64,000 bases of DNA from CAVUMR01 sp963742715 (GCA_963742715.1 CAVUMR010000001.1:1633744-1697743), one strand, 5' to 3'. Positions 1 through 8,822 are shown, counted from the stretch's first letter. Notes: generated from the sequence alone by a model not told the origin. Numbers and translations: made by a program.

Positions 1-392
1 GCCAGCGCGCTCTTCTCGCAGTTCGGCGGTGGCGGCCAGTCCGGCTGGCTGCGGGCGTACACGAACGCGCCGACCAGCAGGGTGACCAGCAGGAAGATGA
101 ACACGATCTTGGGCTGGAACACCACCGGCGGCTTGTACCGCTTCCACAGCGGCGCGCCGTCCTCGTCCTGCTCCTGCTCGTCGGTCCCGTCGCGAAGGGT
201 CCGGCCGCGAAGCGTCCAGCGGTTCCGGACCGGGGTGCCGTTGACGCGGCGTTCGGTCGGACCGAGCGCCCGGGAGGCGCCGGTGGCCTCGGCGCGGGCG
301 TCGGATTCCGCCTCGGCGCGGGCGGCCCTTTCGCGCTGGCGGCGGGCCTCATCCATCCGTTCGTATGCCCGCTCGTTGGGGTCGTCGCTCAC
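1..392 (-). CDS. Hypothetical single-pass membrane protein, C-terminus cut by window edge
   Basis: About 130 residues are visible and the gene runs off the left end. I do not recognise a family. From a GTG at 392 the product starts VSDDPNERAYERMDEA, followed by a charged Arg/Glu/Ala-rich stretch, then one hydrophobic segment (KIVFIFLLVTLLVGAFVYA, about residues 94-112) and a short Pro-rich exit with one Cys. This suggests a cytoplasmic coiled N-terminus anchored by one membrane helix. The start is supported by GAGAGG (plus strand 401-406) eight bases upstream. It lies downstream of and in the same direction as the Fe-S reductase gene, about 137 bases away, so co-transcription is possible. Confidence 0.6.
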   Translation of the reverse strand, partial: MSDDPNERAYERMDEARRQRERAARAEAESDARAEATGASRALGPTERRVNGTPVRNRWTLRGRTLRDGTDEQEQDEDGAPLWKRYKPPVVFQPKIVFIFLLVTLLVGAFVYARSQPDWPPPPNCEKSAL

Positions 393-529
393 CGTCGCAG
401 CCTCTCACGGAGGCACCGCGGCCCGGACACCCGGCGGACGGCGGTTGGGTCACGGTGGCCGCTCGGCGAACCGCCGCCGCGGCGACCGCACCCGCAGCCA
501 CCGCGCGGGCCGCGAACCCGGAGCGGCGC

Positions 530-2788
530 TTACCTCGTGGCCGGCTTGACCGACCGGAGCAGCACGGTCGCGACGTCGACCACCTCGACGTCCTCGCCCG
601 CCTCTCCGGCCGACTTCTTCCCGGTCACCCCGTCGCCGAGCATGGTCAGGCAGAACGGGCAGGACACCGCGACGGTCTTCGCGCCGGTGGCGAGCGCTTC
701 CTCGACCCGCTCGACGTTGACCCGCTTGCCGATCCGCTCCTCCATCCACATCCGGGCGCCGCCCGCGCCGCAGCAGAACGAGCGCTCGGCGAACCGCGGC
801 ATCTCGGTGACGCCGATCGGGCTGACCACCCCGCCGCCGGGGCGGTCGCCGGCGCCCTCCGGGGTGGCGCTGACCGGGCCGGGACCGCAACCGGCCGCCG
901 CCCCGAGCACTTCCCGCGGCGGGCTGAACACCCGGTTGTGCCGGCCGAGGTAACAGGCGTCGTGGTACGTCAACCCACCCTCGACCGGCTGTACCGGCGT
1001 GAGCCGCTTGTCCGCGACGAGCTGCGCGAGCAGTTGGGTGTGGTGGATGACCTGGTAGTGGCCGCCGAGCTGGCCGTACTCGTTGCGCAGGGTGTTGAAG
1101 CAGTGCGGACAGGTGGCGATGATCTTGCGCTGGTCGACCGGCCGCGACTCCAGCGCGGAGTTCAGCGTCTCCACGTTGGTACGCGCGAGCATCTGGAACA
1201 GGAACTCGTTGCCGATGCGGCGGGCCGGGTCACCGGTACACGTCTCGCCCTCGCCGAGAATCGCGAAGCTGACACCCGCCTCGTTGAGCAGGGTGGCGAC
1301 GGCGCGGGTGGTCTTCTTGGCGGCGTCGTCGAACGCGCCGGCGCAGCCGACCCAGAACAGGTACTCGAACTGGTCGTCGTCGCCGGTGATCCGCGGTACC
1401 TCGAAGTCCAGGCCCTTGGTCCAGTCCTCCCGGGTGTTCTGCGGGGCGCCCCACGGGTTGCCGCGGTTCTCCAGGTTGCGCAGCATCACGCCGGCCTCGC
1501 TGGGGAAGCTCGACTCGATCAGCACCTGGTAGCGCCGCATGTCGACGATGTGGTCGACGTGCTCGATGTCCACCGGGCACTGCTCGACGCAGGCGCCGCA
1601 GGTGGTGCAGGACCACAGCACGTCCGGGTCGATGACCCCGCCCTCTTCGGCGGTACCGACGAGCGGCCGGCTGGCCTGGTCCGGCCCGGAGCCGGTGATG
1701 CGGGGAAACCCGGACTCGGGTACGCCGTGCCCGCGCTCGGCCGGATCCACGGCGGGGGTCGCGGCATCGCTCGGCAGTTCCTTCTCGCCGAGCAGGTACG
1801 GCGCCTTCGCGAACAGGTGGTCGCGCAGGTCCATGATCATCAACTTCGGGGACAGCGGCTTGCCGGTGTTCCACGCCGGGCACTGCGACTGGCAGCGGCC
1901 GCACTCGGTACAGGTGGCGAAGTCGAGCATCCCCTTCCAGGTGAAGTCCTCGATCTTGCTGCGGCCGAACGTGTCGTCCTCGCCCGGATCCTCGAAGTCC
2001 ACCGGCTTGCCGTCGGACTCCATCGGCAGCAGGGCGCCGAGCCCGCGCGGCAGCCGCTTGGTCGTGACGTTCACCGGGGCGAGCCCGATGTGCAGGTGCT
2101 TGGAGTACACGACGAGCACCAGGAAACCGAGGATCACGGCCAGTTGCCCGAGTACGAACACCGTCTCGACGATCTCGTTCAGGTCCGTACCCAGGGGTGC
2201 GAGCGCCTTGCTGACCAGCCACGACGCGAACGTCCAGCGGCTGTCGCCGAACGGGAACACTCCGGTGTTGACCTGCGCCCCGCGGTACAGCAGGAGCGTG
2301 ACGATCACCAGCGTGATCATGCCGAGGATGCCCCAGGCCGGGCCGGTGTGCGAGCCGTAGAACCGGGACGAGCGCTCCAGTCGGGCCGGCGCCTGGCGGA
2401 TCCGGATGACGGTGAACGTGACCAGCGCGACCAGTACCGCGGTCGCGAAGAAGTCCTCGGCGAAGCCGAGCACCTGCCAGCGGCCGATCAGCGGGATGTG
2501 GAAGTCCTTGTCGAACAGCGCGCCGTACGCCTCGACGATCGTGGCGAACAGCACCACGAAGCCCCAGAAGGTGAACGCGTGCGCGAGCCCGGGTACCGAC
2601 CAGCGCAGCAGCCGCCGCTGGCCGAACACCTCGACGAGGTGGGTACGGAGCCGGCTCGACCAGCCGTCCAGCCGCCCGTGCGCGGGCTGGCCGGAGCTGA
2701 TCAGCCGGTACAGCCACCACACCCGCCGGCCGGCCACGGCGAACGCCGCAACCGTCATCAGCAGCCCGATGACCAGACGCACCGTCAC
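530..2788 (-). CDS. etfD: EtfD-type membrane Fe-S reductase (ETF:menaquinone oxidoreductase-like)
   Basis: 752 residues. The N-terminal third (about 1-230) has several membrane helices resembling the NarI/heme-b type domain. Two 4Fe-4S motifs follow: CTECGRCQSQCP with Cys 293, 296, 299, 303 and CTTCGACVEQCP with Cys 394, 397, 400, 404. The C-terminal half carries paired Cys-rich CCG domains, ending with FCCGAGGARMWME. This is the layout of mycobacterial Rv0338c (EtfD), known to pass electrons from electron-transfer flavoprotein to the quinone pool during fatty-acid oxidation; the family is also called heterodisulfide reductase-related. The role here is inferred from that layout; no etfAB lies in the window. 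The ATG at 2788 starts directly before the first membrane helix. A candidate TetR-type operator lies upstream at 2920-2933. Confidence 0.85.
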   Translation of the reverse strand: MTVRLVIGLLMTVAAFAVAGRRVWWLYRLISSGQPAHGRLDGWSSRLRTHLVEVFGQRRLLRWSVPGLAHAFTFWGFVVLFATIVEAYGALFDKDFHIPLIGRWQVLGFAEDFFATAVLVALVTFTVIRIRQAPARLERSSRFYGSHTGPAWGILGMITLVIVTLLLYRGAQVNTGVFPFGDSRWTFASWLVSKALAPLGTDLNEIVETVFVLGQLAVILGFLVLVVYSKHLHIGLAPVNVTTKRLPRGLGALLPMESDGKPVDFEDPGEDDTFGRSKIEDFTWKGMLDFATCTECGRCQSQCPAWNTGKPLSPKLMIMDLRDHLFAKAPYLLGEKELPSDAATPAVDPAERGHGVPESGFPRITGSGPDQASRPLVGTAEEGGVIDPDVLWSCTTCGACVEQCPVDIEHVDHIVDMRRYQVLIESSFPSEAGVMLRNLENRGNPWGAPQNTREDWTKGLDFEVPRITGDDDQFEYLFWVGCAGAFDDAAKKTTRAVATLLNEAGVSFAILGEGETCTGDPARRIGNEFLFQMLARTNVETLNSALESRPVDQRKIIATCPHCFNTLRNEYGQLGGHYQVIHHTQLLAQLVADKRLTPVQPVEGGLTYHDACYLGRHNRVFSPPREVLGAAAGCGPGPVSATPEGAGDRPGGGVVSPIGVTEMPRFAERSFCCGAGGARMWMEERIGKRVNVERVEEALATGAKTVAVSCPFCLTMLGDGVTGKKSAGEAGEDVEVVDVATVLLRSVKPATR

Positions 2789-2919
2789 GGCGTCCTCCCG
2801 TCCCCGCGCCGCGCCGGCGGTCCAGGTGGGCCACGGCGTCGGCGCCTCGATCCCGGCGCCTCATCCGCGCGTCGAGTTCCGACCCTCGTCCGGGTCGAGC
2901 CCGCGCGCCAAATCTTCGA

Positions 2920-2933
2920 TTACTGGCGGGTAA
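2920..2933. promoter_or_regulatory. Candidate TetR-type operator upstream of etfD-like gene
   Basis: TTACTGGCGGGTAA has TTAC/GTAA arms around six bases. Words of this TTAC-N6-GTAA form are typical of actinobacterial TetR operators controlling lipid catabolism, which would fit an ETF-linked reductase. Only the palindrome is seen; the regulator is unknown. Confidence 0.35.
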
Positions 2934-2956
2934 CCTACCGGCCGCTTTCGTATTCT

Positions 2957-2998
2957 GCCCGGCCGGTGAGTCATCTTCCGCCCGGCCGGTGGGCCATC
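2957..2998. repeat. Two imperfect 19-base direct repeats
   Basis: GCCCGGCCGGTGAGTCATC (2957-2975) recurs as GCCCGGCCGGTGGGCCATC (2980-2998), start-to-start spacing 23 bases, about two helical turns. This could be a paired regulator site. No function is known. Confidence 0.5.
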
Positions 2999-3176
2999 GC
3001 ACGCTACCGGCCGGCCGGCCGCGGTGGGGAGGCCGGCAGGGAGTGCGTGCTGCTACTTAGTGTGATCGGACGAGGATTCTCCGTGACCGACCGGACTCCG
3101 CGGCGTTAGTCCAGGTATAGCCGGGTGGGGAAGCGCTCAACGGACCGCCGGTCGGTCGGCAGTGGAGGCAGAGTCG

Positions 3177-3716
3177 ATGGACAGCCCGTACACGCCTGAC
3201 GTACCGCCCCCGCACCGTCCGCCGGCAGGGATCAGAGAGATCACCGCCTGGTCGCTCGCGGTCGACATGTGGTTCCGGCACCAGCCGGACTCGCTCATGC
3301 GTACCGACTGCGTGCACTGCAAGCTGTCCTGGCCGTGCGAGTCGTGGCGGGCCGCGAACAGCATCATCGGCGACGCGCTCTCCTTCGCCGGGCTGGACAG
3401 CGGCCGCCGGATCAGTGGCCGTCGGCAGGCGCCGGCATCCGTCAGCCAGACCGCCGCCGACAGTCGCGCCGGCGATGACCGGGCCGCCGCCGGGGACCTT
3501 CCGGCTTATGAGGCGGTACGCGCGTCCGCGCCGCTGGCCATGCCGGCGGTACCGCCGGTGCTGACTCCGACCGGACAGCTCCGGGGCCAGCCGGTGGCCG
3601 GTCCGGTCGGTACCGGTCCACCCGCGGGACGGGGCCGGCACAGCCCCGGGTCCGGTCGGGAGCTGCCCACCCAGGAGCTGGTCCTGGTACACCGGAATCT
3701 CGCCGAAGGCGCCTGA
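3177..3716 (+). CDS. Conserved actinobacterial hypothetical protein with CxxC motif
   Basis: 179 residues from ATG 3177, which has GGAGG at 3164-3168 eight bases upstream; an in-frame GTG at 3162 overlaps that ribosome site and is less likely. Residues about 20-65 look like a folded domain: ITAWSLAVDMWFRHQ, then CVHCKLSWPC, which could bind a metal. The remainder is low-complexity Pro/Gly/Ala-rich and probably disordered. Similar short proteins with this Trp/Cys motif are, to my memory, common in Micromonosporaceae-type genomes but have no assigned function. It stands alone, 424 bases before the dnaK operon, and shows no signal peptide or membrane helix. Confidence 0.65.
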   Translation: MDSPYTPDVPPPHRPPAGIREITAWSLAVDMWFRHQPDSLMRTDCVHCKLSWPCESWRAANSIIGDALSFAGLDSGRRISGRRQAPASVSQTAADSRAGDDRAAAGDLPAYEAVRASAPLAMPAVPPVLTPTGQLRGQPVAGPVGTGPPAGRGRHSPGSGRELPTQELVLVHRNLAEGA

Positions 3717-3845
3717 CCCATACCCGCCGCCGGTGTGCCTCGGCGATCCTGGTCCGGGCCGCGCCCGCGGCTCTACGTCACGACTTCGGTCCGCGGTACA
3801 CGGAATCGGCGGTTTGTCGCTAGCCTCCGTTCCGCGCGGTGAACC

Positions 3846-3863
3846 GGTCACGCTGGTGTGACC
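3846..3863. promoter_or_regulatory. Perfect inverted repeat GGTCAC-N6-GTGACC
   Basis: Six-base arms GGTCAC and GTGACC flank GCTGGT. It could be a regulator site or a weak terminator for the gene ending at 3716; no T-run follows. Confidence 0.3.
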
Positions 3864-4037
3864 GCGAGCCGCCCGGCAGGCTCCGCCTCGCCGCCCCTCC
3901 ATCACACCGCTACGCGCCGGACCACCGGCGGGATAACCGGGTGCCCGGAACTTCCGGCTACCGGGCGGGAATGGGTGGGCTGCTCAGGTGTTGTACTGGA
4001 CGGCACTAGAGTTGCGTGTGATCGACTCAACTTCCAC

Positions 4038-4067
4038 TTGACACTGCGTGGTTGCTCGACAAAATAT
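4038..4067 (+). promoter_or_regulatory. Sigma-70-type promoter of the dnaK operon
   Basis: TTGACA (4038-4043) is followed after 17-18 bases by AAAATAT (4061-4067), an unusually AT-rich stretch here. The -10 end touches the HAIR operator at 4067-4085, so bound HspR would block initiation or early elongation. Confidence 0.7.
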
Positions 4068-4085
4068 TGAGTCGCACTCACTCAA
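4067..4085. promoter_or_regulatory. HAIR operator (HspR site) upstream of dnaK
   Basis: TTGAGT-CGCACTC-ACTCAA matches the known HspR-associated inverted repeat CTTGAGT-N7-ACTCAAG in six of seven bases per arm with the exact seven-base spacer. A degenerate second copy (AGTTG...CAACT, 4010-4032) lies upstream of the -35. HspR is encoded at the end of this operon, giving autoregulation. Confidence 0.85.
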
Positions 4086-4140
4086 CTTGAACCAACCCCA
4101 GCTTTGAACTCGACGTACCTGCTCTCTGGAGGCTTACGAA

Positions 4141-6030
4141 ATGGCACGTGCGGTCGGCATCGACCTCGGGACGACCAACTCTGTGGTCAGCGTCCTCGAG
4201 GGCGGCGAGCCCACGGTGATCGCGAACGCGGAGGGCGCGCGTACCACTCCGTCGATCGTCGCGTTCGCCAAGAACAGCGAGGTTCTCGTAGGAGAGGTCG
4301 CCAAGCGCCAGTCGATCACCAACCCGGACCGGACCACCCGCTCGGTGAAGCGGCACATGGGTACGGACTGGTCCGTCGACATCGACGGCAAGAAGTACAC
4401 CGCGCAGGAGATGAGCGCGCGGATCCTGATGAAGCTCAAGCGGGACGCCGAGGCGTACCTCGGTGAGCAGATCACCGACGCGGTGGTCACCGTCCCGGCC
4501 TACTTCAACGACGCGCAGCGCACCGCCACCAAGGAGGCTGGCGAGATCGCCGGCTTCAACGTGCTGCGCATCATCAACGAGCCCACCGCGGCCGCGCTCG
4601 CGTACGGTCTGGACAAGGGCGACCAGGAGCAGACCGTACTGGTCTTCGACCTCGGCGGCGGCACCTTCGACGTGTCCCTGTTGGAGATCGGCGAGGGCGT
4701 CATCCAGGTCATGGCGACCAGCGGCGACAACCACCTCGGTGGCGACGACTGGGACCAGCGCGTGATCGACCACCTGGTCAAGACGTTCAACGGGCAGTAC
4801 GGCATCGATCTCGCCCAGGACAAGATGGCCATGCAGCGGCTCAAGGAAGCCGCCGAGAAGGCCAAGATCGAGCTGTCCGCCACCACCCAGACCACGATCA
4901 ACCTGCCGTACATCACCGCGGGTCCGGACGGTCCGCTGCACCTGGACGTGAACCTGACCCGCGCCGAGTTCGAGCGGATGACCCAGGACCTGCTCAACCG
5001 GTGCAAGGGCCCGTTCGAGCAGGCGATCAAGGACGCCGGCGTGAACGTCAGCGTCATCGACCATGTGATCATGGTCGGCGGCTCGACCCGGATGCCCGCG
5101 GTCAGCGAGGTCGTCCGCGAGATGACCGGCAAGGACCCGCACAAGGGTGTCAACCCGGACGAGGTCGTGGCGGTCGGCGCGGCACTGCAGGCCGGTGTCC
5201 TCAAGGGCGAGGTCAAGGACGTACTGCTGGTCGACGTGACCCCGCTGTCGCTGGGCATCGAGACCAAGGGCGGTGTGTTCACCAAGCTCATCGAGCGCAA
5301 CACCAAGATCCCGGTGAAGCGGTCGGAGATCTTCACGACCGCCGACGACAACCAGCCTTCGGTGCTGATCCTGGTGTACCAGGGTGAGCGCGAGATCGCG
5401 GCGTACAACAAGAAGCTCGGCACGTTCGAGCTGTCCGGCCTGCCGCCGGCGCCGCGCGGGGTACCGCAGATCGAGGTCACCTTCGACATCGACGAGAACG
5501 GCATCGTGAACGTGTCCGCCAAGGACATGGGTACCGGCAAGGCGCAGTCGATGACGATCACCGGCGGTTCCTCGCTGGCGAAGGACGACATCGAGCGGAT
5601 GATGCGCGAGGCCCAGGAGCACGCCGACGACGACAAGCGGCGGCGTGAGGAGGCGGAGACCCGCAACCTGGCCGAGAGCCTGCAGTACCAGACCGAGAAG
5701 TTCCTCGCCGAGCACGGCGACAAGGTGCCGGACGACAAGAAGGTCGAGCTCAACGACGCCCTCGGTGAGTTGCGCTCGGCGCTCGGCGGACAGGACCTGG
5801 AGACCATCCGTACCGCCCAGGAGAAGCTCGCCAAGCTGTCCCAGGATGCCGGCGCGGCCATGTACGCGCAGGCCCAGGCGGCTGGCGAGGGTGCTCCCGG
5901 TGGCGGCCCGACCGACCCGATGGCCGGCGCGGCCGCGGGTGGCCCGGGGGCGTCCGCCGGTACGGCCGGCAGCGCCGGTGGCGAGGACGTCGTGGACGCC
6001 GAGATTGTTGACGAGGACGACAAGAAGTGA
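4141..6030 (+). CDS. dnaK: Chaperone protein DnaK (Hsp70)
   Basis: 629 residues, normal length. It is the ATP-driven Hsp70 chaperone of the cytoplasm. The N-terminal ATPase opens with GIDLGTTNS (residues 6-14), contains VFDLGGGTFDVSLLEIGEG and the MVGGSTRMPAV phosphate-2 region, and is followed by the substrate-binding domain with the SLGIETKGGVFTKLI linker region. The C-terminus is Gly/Ala-rich and ends DVVDAEIVDEDDKK, the usual actinobacterial tail. ATG 4141 has GGAGG at 4128-4132. The stop overlaps the grpE GTG, giving translational coupling. Expression is predicted to be repressed by HspR through the HAIR site and released on heat shock. Confidence 0.98.
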   Translation: MARAVGIDLGTTNSVVSVLEGGEPTVIANAEGARTTPSIVAFAKNSEVLVGEVAKRQSITNPDRTTRSVKRHMGTDWSVDIDGKKYTAQEMSARILMKLKRDAEAYLGEQITDAVVTVPAYFNDAQRTATKEAGEIAGFNVLRIINEPTAAALAYGLDKGDQEQTVLVFDLGGGTFDVSLLEIGEGVIQVMATSGDNHLGGDDWDQRVIDHLVKTFNGQYGIDLAQDKMAMQRLKEAAEKAKIELSATTQTTINLPYITAGPDGPLHLDVNLTRAEFERMTQDLLNRCKGPFEQAIKDAGVNVSVIDHVIMVGGSTRMPAVSEVVREMTGKDPHKGVNPDEVVAVGAALQAGVLKGEVKDVLLVDVTPLSLGIETKGGVFTKLIERNTKIPVKRSEIFTTADDNQPSVLILVYQGEREIAAYNKKLGTFELSGLPPAPRGVPQIEVTFDIDENGIVNVSAKDMGTGKAQSMTITGGSSLAKDDIERMMREAQEHADDDKRRREEAETRNLAESLQYQTEKFLAEHGDKVPDDKKVELNDALGELRSALGGQDLETIRTAQEKLAKLSQDAGAAMYAQAQAAGEGAPGGGPTDPMAGAAAGGPGASAGTAGSAGGEDVVDAEIVDEDDKK

Positions 6031-7109
6031 CCGAAGAGCGCGAAACCAAGGACGGCACGCGTGGGGAGGCCCCGGATTCCGGGGCCCCCGGCCCAGGCGC
6101 GCAGTCAGGTGGCGCGCCCGGGTCGGAACCGTTGGTAGTACGGGACAAGCGCCGGATCGATCCGACCGGTGACAAGCCCAGCACCGCCGCCGGGTCAGCC
6201 GGTACCGGCGACGCGGCCGGTGCGAACCAGCCGGCCGGCGCGGGTTCCGCGCCGGCGGCTGGCGGGGCCGACGCGTCGTCGAAGACCGACGGCGCCGGGA
6301 CCACGGGCGCGGGGTCGACCGGCGATGCCGCGAAACCCGACGGTGGGTCCGACCCGGCGGTGACGGTGGAGTCGGTACGCGCCGAGCTGGAGGAGCGCAC
6401 CACCGACCTCAAGCGGGTGGTCGCGGAGTACGCGAACTACCGGCGCCGGGTCGAGCGGGACCGGTCGGTGGCCGCGGAAATGGCGACCAAGACCGTGCTC
6501 AGCGCGCTGCTGCCGGTGCTGGACGACGTCGACCGGGCGCGTGAGCACGGTGACCTGGTCGGTCCGTTCGGTGCGGTCGCGGACCAGTTGATAGCGGGCC
6601 TGAGCAAGTTCGGCCTGACCGCGTTCGGCGAGCAGGGCGACCCGTTCGACCCGATGCGGCACGAGGCGGTCGCGCATTCGCTGTCCGCCGACGTGACCGA
6701 GCCGACCTGCGTCGCCGTCATGCGGCGCGGGTACCTGGTCGGGGAGAAGCTGCTCCGGCCGGCGATGGTGGCGGTCGCGGATCCGGACCCGGATGCCGAG
6801 CCGACGGGCACGTCCGACGGTGGTGCTGAGCCTGACGGCGAGGCGGCCAAGCCGGGCAGTGACCAGGCGGCCGGTGCCGGTACCAGCTCGGATGCGGCCG
6901 GCTCGTCGACGGGCGGCAAGGGCCAGACGGCGGCCAACGCAAAGAAGGCCAGCGGGCAGGAGAGCGACGCGACCTCGGAGGGATCCGCCGAGGCTCGACC
7001 GGCCGCGGACGGTACCGAGATAGACCAGTCGGGGTCCGACCGGCCACGTCCACGCCCGTCGCCACGACCCCGGCCGGACGCGGGCCGCTCGAACGGCGAC
7101 GACAACTGA
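6027..7109 (+). CDS. grpE: Nucleotide exchange factor GrpE with long disordered tails
   Basis: 360 residues, well above the usual 200-280. GrpE releases ADP from DnaK. The recognisable GrpE fold covers about residues 112-245: the helix RAELEERTTDLKRVVAEYAN, then YRRRVERDR, LLPVLDDVDRAREH and the beta domain ending RRGYLVGEKLLRPAMVAV. The first 110 residues are Gly/Ala/Pro-rich and the last 115 are Ser/Gly/Ala/Glu-rich ending in an Arg-Pro run, both predicted disordered. The GTG start (6027-6029) overlaps the dnaK TGA. The tails are the unusual part: acidic and phospho-site-like, of unknown role. Confidence 0.95.
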   Translation: MTEERETKDGTRGEAPDSGAPGPGAQSGGAPGSEPLVVRDKRRIDPTGDKPSTAAGSAGTGDAAGANQPAGAGSAPAAGGADASSKTDGAGTTGAGSTGDAAKPDGGSDPAVTVESVRAELEERTTDLKRVVAEYANYRRRVERDRSVAAEMATKTVLSALLPVLDDVDRAREHGDLVGPFGAVADQLIAGLSKFGLTAFGEQGDPFDPMRHEAVAHSLSADVTEPTCVAVMRRGYLVGEKLLRPAMVAVADPDPDAEPTGTSDGGAEPDGEAAKPGSDQAAGAGTSSDAAGSSTGGKGQTAANAKKASGQESDATSEGSAEARPAADGTEIDQSGSDRPRPRPSPRPRPDAGRSNGDDN

Positions 7110-7137
7110 CACGTACAGGCGCGGAGGGAGGTGTCCG

Positions 7138-8316
7138 GTGAGCACCAAGGACTGGCTGGAGAAGGACTTCTACCGCATGCTCGGGGTGTCCAAGGATGCC
7201 TCCGCCAGCGAGATCAAGAAGGCGTTCCGCAAGCATGCCCGGGAGTCGCATCCCGACCGCAACCCCGGTAACGACGGGGCCCGGGAGAAGTTCAAAGAGG
7301 TGTCCGAGGCGTACTCGGTCCTTTCCGACGCGCGCAAGCGCAAGGAGTACGACGAGGCCCGCGCGCTGTTCGGCAGCGGGGCGTTCCGTCGCGGCGCGCG
7401 AATGGGCGGTACCGGCGGGATGCCCTTCGACCTGTCCGACCTGCTCAACCGGCAGGGTGGCACCACCACGACCACCGGTGGTGGGAGCGGTGGCCTGGGC
7501 GACCTGTTCGGGTCGTTCTTCGGCGGCGGGGGCTCCCGGCGTACGACCACGAACCGCGGTCGCGACGTCGAGGCCGAGGTGAAGCTGTCGTTCGAGGACG
7601 CGGTACGAGGCTCCACCGTGTCGCTCACGCTCCGGTCTCCCGGGGTGTGCGACACCTGCCACGGGACCGGCGCCAAGCCCGGCAGCGCCCCGCGCATCTG
7701 CCAGGTGTGCGGCGGCAACGGTTTGGTGACCGCGAACCAGGGCGCGTTCAGCTTCAGCGAGCCGTGCCGGGAGTGCCAGGGCGTCGGCTCGATCGTGGAC
7801 GAGAAGTGCCCCGAGTGCCGCGGCTCCGGCGGCGTGACCAAGAGCCGGCGACTCAGCGTGCGCATCCCCCCTGGCGTGGAGAACGGCCAGCGGATCCGGA
7901 TCAAGGGCAAGGGTGAACCGGGCGCGCCCGGTGCACTCCCCGGTGACCTGTACGTACTGGCTCACGTCGGGTCTGATGACCTGTTCGGCCGCAAGGGCCG
8001 CGACCTCACGTTGACGGTGCCGGTCACGTTCCCGGAGGCCGCGCTCGGCGTCGACCTGCGGGTACCGACCTTCGACGGTGCGGTGACGGTACGGGTTCCA
8101 CCGGGTACTCCGAGTGGACGTACCTTCCGGGTGCGCGGAAAGGGCGTGTCCGCCAAGTCGGGCGTGTCCGGCGATCTGCTCGTGACCGTGGAAGTGTTGG
8201 TACCAAAGGATCTCCCCGAAGAAGCGCGAAAGGCGCTGGCCGAATTCACCGCCGCGACCGATCCCGCTCCGCGGGAGCGGCTGGACAATGAGGCGAAGCG
8301 CCGGGGGTGGAGTTGA
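7138..8316 (+). CDS. dnaJ: Chaperone protein DnaJ
   Basis: 392 residues. DnaJ delivers substrates to DnaK and stimulates its ATPase. The J-domain covers about residues 8-75 with the HPD triad at 38-40. A Gly/Phe-Gly/Ser-Thr linker (FGSFFGGGGS) follows. The zinc domain has all four CxxCxGxG repeats: CDTCHGTG, CQVCGGNG, CRECQGVG and CPECRGSG. Substrate-binding beta domains complete it. GTG 7138 is preceded by GGAGGGAGG ending near 7131. The gene lies 28 bases after grpE, and its stop overlaps the hspR ATG as TGATG, so the four genes form one operon. Confidence 0.97.
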   Translation: MSTKDWLEKDFYRMLGVSKDASASEIKKAFRKHARESHPDRNPGNDGAREKFKEVSEAYSVLSDARKRKEYDEARALFGSGAFRRGARMGGTGGMPFDLSDLLNRQGGTTTTTGGGSGGLGDLFGSFFGGGGSRRTTTNRGRDVEAEVKLSFEDAVRGSTVSLTLRSPGVCDTCHGTGAKPGSAPRICQVCGGNGLVTANQGAFSFSEPCRECQGVGSIVDEKCPECRGSGGVTKSRRLSVRIPPGVENGQRIRIKGKGEPGAPGALPGDLYVLAHVGSDDLFGRKGRDLTLTVPVTFPEAALGVDLRVPTFDGAVTVRVPPGTPSGRTFRVRGKGVSAKSGVSGDLLVTVEVLVPKDLPEEARKALAEFTAATDPAPRERLDNEAKRRGWS

Positions 8317-8768
8317 TGTACGAACCGTTCGGGCACCTTGAAGCGGCTTCGGACGCGAAGGTGATCGTCATCTCGGTCGCCGCCCGGATGGCTGGCATGC
8401 ACCCGCAGACGCTCCGGCAGTACGACCGGCTCGGACTGGTACAGCCCGGCCGGGCGTCCGGTGGTGGCCGCCGGTACAGCGCTCGCGACGTCGCGCTGCT
8501 CCGCGAGATCCAGCGGTTGTCCCAGGAAGAGGGCGTCAACCTCGCCGGGATCAAGCGGATCATCGAGCTCGAGCAGACCGTGACCGCGCTGCAGTCGCAC
8601 CTGGCCGACGTCGAGGCGCAACTGGACGCGGCCCGGCAACGGCTGGCCGAGCTGGAAGCGATGGCGTCCGGCTTCTCCCGGGAACCGCGCCGGGACCTGG
8701 TGCCGGTACGCGAGTCCGCGCTGGTGGTCTGGCGGCCGCGCAACCAGGGTCCCGACCGCCGGCAATAG
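8316..8768 (+). CDS. hspR: Heat shock repressor HspR (MerR family)
   Basis: 150 residues from ATG 8316, whose A is the last base of the dnaJ stop; upstream GGGGGTGGAG serves as ribosome site. Residues about 17-85 form a MerR winged helix (SVAARMAGMHPQTLRQYDRLGL ... RRYSARDVALLREIQRL), followed by a coiled coil (ELEQTVTALQSHLADVE). HspR is the known repressor of dnaK and clpB in actinobacteria and needs DnaK as co-repressor, forming a feedback loop. Both expected targets in this window, dnaK and clpB, carry HAIR sites. A longer in-frame start at 8307 exists but lacks spacing for a ribosome site. Confidence 0.95.
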   Translation: MYEPFGHLEAASDAKVIVISVAARMAGMHPQTLRQYDRLGLVQPGRASGGGRRYSARDVALLREIQRLSQEEGVNLAGIKRIIELEQTVTALQSHLADVEAQLDAARQRLAELEAMASGFSREPRRDLVPVRESALVVWRPRNQGPDRRQ

Positions 8769-8805
8769 GTCCGCAATACGTTCGGATCGGCCGTCGACGC
8801 CGGGA

Positions 8806-8822
8806 CCGCCCACCCCGGGCGG
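8806..8822 (+). terminator. Possible GC-rich terminator of the dnaK operon
   Basis: CCGCCC-ACCCC-GGGCGG forms a perfect six-base-pair stem with a five-base loop 38 bases after the hspR stop. There is no T-run, as is usual for actinomycete terminators, so this is a weak call. Confidence 0.35.

Larger units (their letters stand above)
2789..3176. other. Intergenic region between divergent genes
   Basis: 388 bases separate the Fe-S reductase (minus) from the Cys-motif gene (plus). The region holds an inverted repeat (2920-2933) and a pair of imperfect 19-base direct repeats (2957-2975 and 2980-2998). I see no further gene in it. Confidence 0.6.
3717..4140. other. Intergenic region upstream of the dnaK operon
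   Basis: 424 bases without a gene. The right end carries the dnaK promoter and HAIR operator. The left part holds a perfect inverted repeat at 3846-3863. Nothing else was recognised. Confidence 0.6.

Noticed and set aside
365..3109. Long open frames opposite the Fe-S reductase and similar antisense frames elsewhere
   Set aside because: High GC gives long shadow frames; their products are Arg/Pro/Ala-rich without domain motifs, while the opposite strand encodes clear families.
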